Below, piece by piece: positions 8,585 to 14,032 of a DNA stretch of 17,684 nt; positions within the stretch are counted from its first letter, which is position 1, and every line of letters begins with the position of its first letter. Below the pieces are notes generated by a model. The model worked only from the letters and a program-made list of their open reading frames with translations, made no database searches and was not told the DNA's origin. The position numbers were made by a program, and so were the translations under genes. The stretch is from Gallionellaceae bacterium (GTDB lineage: Bacteria > Pseudomonadota > Gammaproteobacteria > Burkholderiales > Gallionellaceae), in the NCBI GenBank assembly GCA_031277195.1, contig JAITMU010000209.1:1-17684 (forward strand), given 5' to 3'.

Positions 8585-9660
8585 TTGCTTTCCCCCAATA
8601 CATCCATTAGTGCGTTGACGATAAAGTCAGCGTCTTGCAAATCTTGAGCGCCCATATGCGAAACCCGGAACACAATGTCGCTCAACTTCCCGCCGTTCGG
8701 TGCCACCACGCAGCCATGCCGGGATTCCAATTCGCCAACCACCCAGGGTGCCGGTATCTCATTGGTCAATTGCAAGGCCGTCATGGCATTGGGCATATGC
8801 GCCGAATAGGGTACAAGCGGCAACTCCGCGATGCCCATGCGAAAGCGGGCAGCCACCGACGCGGCGCGCTGCCATTCCGTGTTCAAACCCTGTGAATGCA
8901 GTTGCGTCAACCGGTGTTGTAGCTGCAGGATGATGGAAATGGCCGGCGTGAACGGCGTTTGGCCGCGCTCCCCTTCATGCAAATGAGAACCGAAGTCCAG
9001 ATAGTACGAACCACTGGGATGCACCCGCTCAAGTGCGCGAGGCGACAGCAGCACCATCGCCAAGCCCGGCGGCAACGCCAATCCCTTATGCGATGAGATG
9101 ATCAGTACGTCAATGTGTTGGGCTTGCATGTCCAGCGGGTCGCTCACGAACAGGCTGATGGCATCAACAATGTGCAAAGCTCCGTGACGACGGCACCAAT
9201 CTCCGGTCGCAGCCAGATCGTACAAATGCCCCACGCTGGTCTCGTGGGCATTGACCAGCAGCGCATCGACATCCCGCAATTCCGACAGTGCGACACCATC
9301 GGAGAGCGGATCCCGGTCAACTTTTAATTCCTGCACGGGAACGCCGTGCACAGCGCAAATCTCCACGAAACGCTGACCGAAACTGCCACCGTTGACGATG
9401 CCCACAGAACGGGCTGGCGTCAGGAGGTTCATCACCGCCGCCTCCATCGCCGCCGTCCCGGATGCTGTTAAAAATGCGACTCGACTACCCGATGGCGCAT
9501 TGGCCAGTTCGAGCAGCTTCGTTTCGCAATCAAGAACAACCTCGGAGAAGGCGGCATTACGAAAATAAGGCGTTTGCATGCCGCCGATTTCCAGAATATC
9601 CGGTGCCATCTGAACCGGACCCGGCGTGTAGATGCGCTGACGGTGTTGAGAAGAATACAT
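8581..9660 (-). CDS. Class V (PhnW-like) PLP aminotransferase
   Basis: The 359-residue protein is a fold-type I, class V PLP enzyme like 2-aminoethylphosphonate-pyruvate and serine-glyoxylate aminotransferases. Signs are the N-terminal YTPGPVQM, LTASGTAAMEAAV at 64-76 (cofactor phosphate loop), VDAISLF with aspartate 166 for the pyridine nitrogen, and IISSHKGLALPPG with the PLP lysine at 192. TPFTPA near 235-240 is a class V signature. An AGAGAG ribosome-binding site lies about six bases before the ATG. It is followed by and overlaps the cytidylyltransferase gene. The likely role is to supply the amino group that the next enzyme activates, for example from phosphonoacetaldehyde, but no PEP mutase or phosphonopyruvate decarboxylase gene is present here, so a different aldehyde or keto acid is possible. 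Confidence 0.87.
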   Translation of the reverse strand: MYSSQHRQRIYTPGPVQMAPDILEIGGMQTPYFRNAAFSEVVLDCETKLLELANAPSGSRVAFLTASGTAAMEAAVMNLLTPARSVGIVNGGSFGQRFVEICAVHGVPVQELKVDRDPLSDGVALSELRDVDALLVNAHETSVGHLYDLAATGDWCRRHGALHIVDAISLFVSDPLDMQAQHIDVLIISSHKGLALPPGLAMVLLSPRALERVHPSGSYYLDFGSHLHEGERGQTPFTPAISIILQLQHRLTQLHSQGLNTEWQRAASVAARFRMGIAELPLVPYSAHMPNAMTALQLTNEIPAPWVVGELESRHGCVVAPNGGKLSDIVFRVSHMGAQDLQDADFIVNALMDVLGESK

Positions 9661-9690
9661 GGAACGCTCTCTTGAAATTTATATCATCAA

Positions 9691-10770
9691 TCAATTCGGA
9701 AGCGGGGATAGCCCCGGATTCACTTCCTCGCTTCTGCGCCGCAATGTTTGCACGAATGACTCCAGCTCCTCATTCCTCGCCTCCGACTGATTCGCCTGAG
9801 CATTGATCGCCGCCAGAACAGCGCGAAGAATGGCAGCGTTATAAGCTGCGCTTTGCTGATCGGCTTCGTGCCAGGAATAGGACTGCCATCCTTCCTGACG
9901 GGAAACTTGCAGACTTTCTTTCCCGAGTTCTTCCAGTAATGCCCTCATAAAGGATACGCCATGCAGGACATCATCTCCCACAATGGGCGTTCCATCCAGA
10001 TAAGTCATCGCCTGAAGATCGACAGGAAGGCGTAAACGCCCAACCGGATCCAGCAGAACCGCGAGACGATTCCATATCCCTCCCGCCGCGTAAGTCCGTC
10101 CCAGCAAACGCTGATCCAGCGCAACCTCATCGGCGGGCAAAAGCTGTTCGGGCGCTTGGCCGCTGCGTATCGCGTATTCAGCCCATCTCGCGGTTCCCTC
10201 CGTAAACCAGCGCACCTTGAACATGCTGTAGCCGTATTGGTACAGGTGAAATAGTTCGTGCGTCGGCGAGACACCTTGAACAAGGTTGTCACGATGCAGA
10301 TTGATCCGCAATACGCAGCGGTTCTTTCCGTCTGGAACGTCTGCGTAACTGGACACCTCGTCAAAGGCGCTTCCCCTGCCTTTACCTATATCCGCAAGAA
10401 AAACATAGATGGCGCTGGCATGAGCATAACGCGCTTGCTGCAAAGGGTGTCGCAACTGCATCACATCGGAAAATAATTTTCTGGCGGCAACCAGTTGCGC
10501 CGCCACATCCTCCACACTATCCGGGACGTCGTTGGCGTTGCGATCCGTGCGGTCAGGAAGCGCCTGCGATCCTGTCAGCGCGTAGAAAACATGAAATTCG
10601 TCACGCACAAACACATGCTCCATTTGCGAGTCAATTTTGTTATGCAGCGCCTTGCAGACGGTTGCCGTCTCCGGGGATGCCACAACCGCCTGCCCCGGCA
10701 AAATCGCCACGAGAGCAAACGCAAACACCGATGTCAAAAATTTTCGCGCTGTCAATCTCAGGTTTCCCAA
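9691..10770 (-). CDS. Secreted HExxH metallopeptidase-like protein
   Basis: A 359-residue protein with a clear Sec signal (ARKFLTSVFAFALVAILPGQAVVA, cleavage near residue 31). The mature part has HELFH at 171-175 followed by WFTEGTARWAE with glutamate 191, the zinc-ligand pattern of gluzincin metallopeptidases. An aspartate-rich DRTDRNANDVPDS stretch at 73-85 looks like a calcium-binding loop. Two cysteines (39 and 152) could pair in the periplasm. The start is TTG, three bases after the vapC stop in the same frame; AAGGGG eight bases before supports it. The nearby ATG at 10777 is out of frame. It probably acts outside the membrane. Whether it processes a protein, a peptide product or nothing is unknown. 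Confidence 0.75.
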   Translation of the reverse strand: MGNLRLTARKFLTSVFAFALVAILPGQAVVASPETATVCKALHNKIDSQMEHVFVRDEFHVFYALTGSQALPDRTDRNANDVPDSVEDVAAQLVAARKLFSDVMQLRHPLQQARYAHASAIYVFLADIGKGRGSAFDEVSSYADVPDGKNRCVLRINLHRDNLVQGVSPTHELFHLYQYGYSMFKVRWFTEGTARWAEYAIRSGQAPEQLLPADEVALDQRLLGRTYAAGGIWNRLAVLLDPVGRLRLPVDLQAMTYLDGTPIVGDDVLHGVSFMRALLEELGKESLQVSRQEGWQSYSWHEADQQSAAYNAAILRAVLAAINAQANQSEARNEELESFVQTLRRRSEEVNPGLSPLPN

Positions 10771-10773
10771 AAA

Positions 10774-11205
10774 TCATGCCCCTTCAAGCGGTTCCCAGGG
10801 GTTGATCAAAGGAACGCCGGTTCTTGCGAAGTCCTCAACGTTGCGCGTTACAACCGTCATGCCATGCACAAGTGCGGTGGCGGCGATCAGCGCATCCCGC
10901 TCGCTTTGTTTATCGGGGGCATGGAGTTTGGCGCATCGCAACGCAACGGCGGTATCAATGGGTAACGTCCGCGTGGCGAACTCCGGCAGGACGTGTTGAT
11001 TTAGCCATGAACGCAGCATCACGCCTTGTGTCGCGTCTTTGCGCTCCTTGAGCAGGACGCCGAGTTCCAGTTCCATGATGACGATGGACGATGTGAAAAG
11101 TACGTCGGCATCGACGCTTTCAGACCAAGCCGCCACGTTCGGATCGGCTTTGCCAAGCCGCACCTTGCGCAACTCGGAAATGACGTTGGTATCGAGCAGA
11201 TACAT
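10774..11205 (-). CDS. vapC: VapC-family PIN-domain ribonuclease toxin
   Basis: A 143-residue PIN-domain protein that begins MYLLDTNVISE. PIN toxins cut RNA, often tRNA, with magnesium held by acidic residues. The set is complete: aspartate 5, glutamate 45 (IVIMELELG), aspartate 104 (ERDALIAAT) and aspartate 125 (RNVEDF). The ATG at 11205, two bases after the antitoxin stop, is preferred to a TTG at 11211 because VapC/FitB proteins start at this MYLLDTN point. Its stop is immediately followed by the secreted HExxH protein gene, so the toxin gene may share its transcript with the biosynthetic cluster downstream. Confidence 0.92.
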   Translation of the reverse strand: MYLLDTNVISELRKVRLGKADPNVAAWSESVDADVLFTSSIVIMELELGVLLKERKDATQGVMLRSWLNQHVLPEFATRTLPIDTAVALRCAKLHAPDKQSERDALIAATALVHGMTVVTRNVEDFARTGVPLINPWEPLEGA

Positions 11206-11207
11206 GC

Positions 11208-11462
11208 TCAATCGAAATTTGCCGGTTTCAAGCCGATGATTGCGCGCGGCGGGTCGAACTCAATGTCGGCAACCGCTGGCATCGCCAGCGCGTCGGCGAT
11301 GTTGCGCGTTTGGCCTGCCAAGCGGTGATAATCCTTGATGGTTAGCAGCACATGCGCGGGTTTGCCGCGATCAGTGATGAACACCGGCCCGCTCCTTGAG
11401 GCTTTCTTTGCCTTCGAAACGTCTTGGTTCAGCTCACGGCTGGATACGGTTGTAATGGTCAC
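11208..11462 (-). CDS. Phd/YefM-family antitoxin
   Basis: An 84-residue protein with the Phd/YefM pattern: an N-terminal dimer and DNA-binding part (TITTVSSRELNQDVSKAKKAS), then GPVFITDRGKPAHVLLTIKDY, and a short acidic and proline-bearing tail that in this family wraps the toxin. The start is GTG at 11462, set by AAGGAG seven bases before; a longer reading to 11516 would run through the operator. It lies two bases before vapC and should neutralise it and repress the pair. Phd-type antitoxins are common partners of PIN toxins. Confidence 0.9.
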   Translation of the reverse strand: MTITTVSSRELNQDVSKAKKASRSGPVFITDRGKPAHVLLTIKDYHRLAGQTRNIADALAMPAVADIEFDPPRAIIGLKPANFD

Positions 11463-11480
11463 GACAGCACTCCTTATGAA

Positions 11481-11498
11481 TGTAGGAACGTTACTACA
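11481..11498. promoter_or_regulatory. Palindromic operator of the Phd-VapC operon
   Basis: TGTAGGAACGTTACTACA is an 18-bp inverted repeat with a single mismatched pair, centred about 28 bp before the antitoxin GTG start. Antitoxins of the Phd/YefM class bind such sites next to their own promoter. The core promoter is not clear: TTGCAA at about 11510-11515 on the minus strand is a possible -35, but the matching -10 is poor. The AAGGAG ribosome-binding site lies between the palindrome and the gene. Confidence 0.55.
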
Positions 11499-11588
11499 CC
11501 ATGTGGCGACTTGCAAGCGGCTGGTGGTCGCTCCTCATCGCGGAGCGGCGCGCCTTTGACGAAGTGATTTACGAGGCGATGATCTGTT

Positions 11589-11631
11589 CCGTCATTCTCC
11601 ACCTCGTCATTCCCCGCCTCGTCATTCCCGC
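11589..11631. repeat. Three tandem ~15-bp copies of a repeat-end motif
   Basis: The motif CTCGTCATTCCCCGC occurs three times head to tail with small differences (11589-11602, 11603-11617, 11618-11631). The third copy is the outer end of the large inverted repeat that follows. This looks like end duplication of a palindromic element, or repeated insertion at the same site. There is no gene here: the 309-bp gap 11463-11771 holds only the operator, this array, the inverted repeat and a weak CGCTCC/GGAGCG hairpin near 11529-11547. Confidence 0.6.
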
Positions 11632-11732
11632 ATGGGTTTGGCGGGAATCCAGTGGCTCACCGCCCTGCAAAGCAGGGCTGAAATACAAAAACAACGCCGC
11701 TGGATTCCCGCCAAACCCACGCGGGAATGACG
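11620..11732. repeat. 113-bp palindromic element with 32-bp inverted arms
   Basis: The arms at 11621-11652 and 11700-11731 are inverted copies matching at 31 of 32 positions and start with GTCATTCCCGC. The pairing extends one base outward, and a few pairs further in. Inside is a perfect hairpin GCCCTGCAAAGCAGGGC at 11662-11678. Elements of this look (a GGCGGGAATCCAG / CTGGATTCCCGCC core) are common non-coding intergenic repeats in proteobacteria. It lies between the 573-residue gene and the toxin-antitoxin operon on the same strand, so it may end or attenuate transcription between them. No transposase is present. Confidence 0.8.
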
Positions 11733-11771
11733 GGGGAATTATGAGTTAAACAGGTAACTCCCGATTCTCGC

Positions 11772-13493
11772 TCAGGTCGGCACATTCCCCGCGTTAGCCA
11801 GCAAATACTTCCGATACGCCACATACCCCGACAGATAATGCTCCACATCATCAATCCGCACCCGAAACGCGTGGTGGCGGATGAAGAAGCTGCCGACGAT
11901 GGCGGAAGGTTTGGCGTAGAACATGGCCAGTTCCGGCCAGAAAAAGCCGTTCAACAGGTAGTGCGCGCGCTTTTCCAGGGCGTAATAAAACTTCTCGACG
12001 TCCACTGTTTGCAACAGTTCCGGATGTTCGGTTTTGAGGCGCGTCACCATTTGCTCGGCGGCCATCATCAGTTCCAGCAGGGTCGGGAAAGTGGTGATCC
12101 GCTGGATCACGAAGTTGAGATAACCGGCGAAATTGCGTATTCCGAATTCAAAAAATTCCGGCTTGGGGCGGTATCGCGTCAGCGCGTTGGTGGCGTAACT
12201 GAGCCAATGGTCGTGCGCTTTCCAGTAATCTTCCTTGATAAATATGCCGAACATGCGCTCAACAGCATCTATCCATCGCTCATTATTCGCCAACTCATAC
12301 AATCTCATCAAACTGAACGCCGCTTCTCCGGCGTAATAAATGATGCGGAATTCCGCTTTTACATCCAGCGCGGGGTAATTCAAGACGTGAATTAACATGC
12401 CGGTTTCGGGGTTTCGCATGTGCAATATCCCCGCCGCCAATTCGTCAAGTAGCGGCAAATACTGCTCATCTCCGGTTATCTGCGTATATTTCACGAAGGC
12501 CAACACGGAAACGGCATTACCGCCCAGTTTGATCTCGCCGTTGATGTCCACCAGAAAAGCGGCGCGTTCGCCGGAGGGGAGTTCGACTCGTTTAATCAAG
12601 GTATTCGCCAGATAGGCGAGGCTGCGGTCTATGCCTGTTTTGGTCGCTTCGTCGCGGGTGACTTCCCAACCTTCAAGCATCGCATACACCGAGCTGGCGT
12701 GACGCAGGGTGTTGTAGGTGTCGATTTCACGGTTGAAACAGGGGAACCAGCCGTAGCGGAATTTGCCTTCGTCGTTGACCTGCGTGGCGAGATAAGCGCT
12801 GCTGGAATGAATGAGATGCTCCACGTCGCCCAGCGTCAATTTTTCGATGATGCGCCGCCCCGCATCGTCCGGCGGCGCGATCTTGTCCATGCTGGCGCGC
12901 GCACCCATGTCCAGCCCGGGGCCGGCAAGCCGGTGAACCGCGAGGTCTTCGCCCACGAACAGGCCGCGCGCCGAGAACATCCACACCGCCTTGTCGTCAG
13001 CGAAATCCAGCGCCGTGATTCCGTGCCGGGCTTTCGCGTAACGCAGGAAATTATTGTCGTTGACGACGCAATGCGCGATTTCGCCGCCCTTGTACAGCAT
13101 CGCGTTGCCGTTCAATTCGGTTTCGAGGAAGGCATTGCCGAACGCGGCATCCAGCGAAATGCCGAAGCGGAAATAATTGCGCTTGGTCGAGGTCAGGCGC
13201 TTGTTGAGTTCCGCCCAGTTCATTTCCTCGATGGCATCTACATGGTCAATGCGCAGCCAGCGAACATCCAGACTGCGCCGCTGCACCGACTCGCGGATTG
13301 CCGCCACCCCTCTTTGCCAGGCTTCATCCAGCGTCGCGCCCCGCGCCGTGACGACGCGCGCGCGGCTTTCGCCGTCGCTGATCGAGAAAAACAGGGTGTA
13401 AGGCGTGCTGCGCCCCGCCACCGGCTCGGCCACGCGGCGCAGTTCGGGGAGAATGGCGGTGAAATAGAGTTCGAGTCTGTTCTTGTTAGACAT
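11772..13493 (-). CDS. Uncharacterised protein with probable alpha/alpha-toroid domain (573 aa)
   Basis: I do not recognise a named family. Residues 1-210 form a mixed domain (FFSISDGESRARVVTARGATLDEAW near 35-59, ending in AMLYKGGEIAHCVVND near 131-146). Residues about 220-570 are helical repeats with motifs typical of six-hairpin or (alpha/alpha)6 barrels: EIDTYNTLRHASSVYAMLEGW at 256-276, LGGNAVSVLAFVKY at 323-336, and IIYYAGEAAFSLMRLYELA at 384-402. Such barrels occur in sugar epimerases, glycoside hydrolases and lyases, so a carbohydrate role is a guess. No signal peptide is seen, so it is probably cytoplasmic. The ATG at 13493 is used; an in-frame GTG at 13538 would place the start upstream of the likely promoter. 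It is transcribed alone, divergent from the glsB-like gene. Confidence 0.7.
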   Translation of the reverse strand: MSNKNRLELYFTAILPELRRVAEPVAGRSTPYTLFFSISDGESRARVVTARGATLDEAWQRGVAAIRESVQRRSLDVRWLRIDHVDAIEEMNWAELNKRLTSTKRNYFRFGISLDAAFGNAFLETELNGNAMLYKGGEIAHCVVNDNNFLRYAKARHGITALDFADDKAVWMFSARGLFVGEDLAVHRLAGPGLDMGARASMDKIAPPDDAGRRIIEKLTLGDVEHLIHSSSAYLATQVNDEGKFRYGWFPCFNREIDTYNTLRHASSVYAMLEGWEVTRDEATKTGIDRSLAYLANTLIKRVELPSGERAAFLVDINGEIKLGGNAVSVLAFVKYTQITGDEQYLPLLDELAAGILHMRNPETGMLIHVLNYPALDVKAEFRIIYYAGEAAFSLMRLYELANNERWIDAVERMFGIFIKEDYWKAHDHWLSYATNALTRYRPKPEFFEFGIRNFAGYLNFVIQRITTFPTLLELMMAAEQMVTRLKTEHPELLQTVDVEKFYYALEKRAHYLLNGFFWPELAMFYAKPSAIVGSFFIRHHAFRVRIDDVEHYLSGYVAYRKYLLANAGNVPT

Positions 13494-13506
13494 TTCTTTT
13501 ACTTTC

Positions 13507-13521
13507 AATAGACTATCTATT
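13507..13521. promoter_or_regulatory. Short palindrome in the leader of the 573-aa protein gene
   Basis: AATAGACTATCTATT is a perfect hyphenated palindrome with 6-bp arms around CTA. It begins 14 bp upstream of the start codon and overlaps the probable -10 box at 13519-13524, where a repressor could block transcription. It is short and A/T-rich, so chance is possible. Confidence 0.3.
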
Positions 13522-13546
13522 ATCAGGGCGATTGGCACCCGGCCAA
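13519..13546 (-). promoter_or_regulatory. Possible sigma-70 promoter of the 573-aa protein gene
   Basis: On the minus strand TTGGCC (13541-13546) and GATAAT (13519-13524) are separated by 16 bp, upstream of the ATG at 13493. The -10 matches at five of six positions and the -35 at only three to four. Position and the divergent arrangement support it. Confidence 0.35.
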
Positions 13547-13547
13547 T

Positions 13548-13576
13548 TTGTCAGAAAACATGCGTCAATGTGTGAT
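13548..13576 (+). promoter_or_regulatory. Possible sigma-70 promoter of the glsB-like gene
   Basis: TTGTCA (13548-13553) and TGTGAT (13571-13576) are spaced 17 bp apart, about 90 bp before the glsB-like start. The -35 box is nearly consensus and the -10 is weak (four of six). It would lie back to back with the minus-strand promoter. Stress-type sigma control is known for relatives of this gene and cannot be excluded. Confidence 0.3.
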
Positions 13577-13667
13577 AGTGTAACCGTGTTGCCCCGTCCG
13601 GGACACCCGCCGCGCGGCGTCCCGAAAGACGGCAACGCCATTCCCCATTCTTACGGAGCCTGTTCTC

Positions 13668-13916
13668 ATGCTGAATTTTATCTGGACGTTCTTCATCGGC
13701 ATTATCGTGGGTGTCATCGCAAAATGGATCATGAATTTCGACGGCCTCGGCTGGATCATGACGGGGATACTCGGCATCGTCGGCTCCTTCGTCGGCGGAT
13801 TCATCGGTCAAATGTTCAATAAATCCGCCAGCAAAGCGCCGGTCAGTCCGGCGGGTATCTTGATGTCGATCGTGGGCGCAGTGGTCGTGCTGGCGATTTG
13901 GCGGGCGTTGAATTAA
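13668..13916 (+). CDS. GlsB/YeaQ/YmgE-family stress-response membrane protein
   Basis: This 82-residue, glycine-rich hydrophobic protein belongs to the family once called transglycosylase-associated proteins (YeaQ, YmgE, GlsB), which are small inner-membrane proteins induced by stress. Three membrane segments are visible: residues about 3-20 (FIWTFFIGIIVGVIAKWI), 27-50 (glycine-rich GWIMTGILGIVGSFVGGFIG) and 62-80. A short polar loop, NKSASKAPVS, precedes the third. GGAG nine bases before the ATG is the ribosome-binding site. It is the only plus-strand gene in the window and faces uvrD across a hairpin pair. Function in detail is unknown; an enzymatic role is unlikely. Confidence 0.93.
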   Translation: MLNFIWTFFIGIIVGVIAKWIMNFDGLGWIMTGILGIVGSFVGGFIGQMFNKSASKAPVSPAGILMSIVGAVVVLAIWRALN

Positions 13917-13919
13917 CCT

Positions 13920-14020
13920 CCCTCTCCCCGCTTGCGGGGAGAGGGCTGGGGTGAGGGGCGCGGTTTTCCTCTCCCCATCTTTCCCCTCACCCTACCCTCT
14001 CCCCGCAAGCGGGGAGAGGG
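13920..14020. terminator. Paired GC-rich hairpins between convergent genes
   Basis: Two 26-nt self-complementary hairpins (13920-13945 and 13995-14020), each CCCTCTCCCCGC with its complement around a tiny loop, lie between the glsB-like stop and the uvrD stop. They are also inverted copies of each other, and the similarity extends inward through GTGAGGGG (to 13958) and CCCCTCAC (from 13983). Either hairpin, or the long cruciform, could end transcription from both sides. GCGGTTTTCCT after the first gives a short T-run. The sequence type is a common dispersed repeat in betaproteobacteria, so it may be a repeat serving as a terminator. Confidence 0.65.
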
Positions 14021-14032
14021 AATATGTGTGCC

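Noticed and set aside
11589..11631. Tandem repeats considered as a CRISPR array
   Set aside because: The units adjoin without spacers and are only about 15 bp; no cas genes are present.
11501..11749. 82-codon plus-strand open frame across the repeat region
   Set aside because: It is made mostly of the inverted-repeat element and tandem motif, with no ribosome-binding site or family resemblance.
12699..13511. 270-codon plus-strand open frame
   Set aside because: Antisense to the 573-residue protein gene; low-complexity Arg/Ala-rich translation without motifs.
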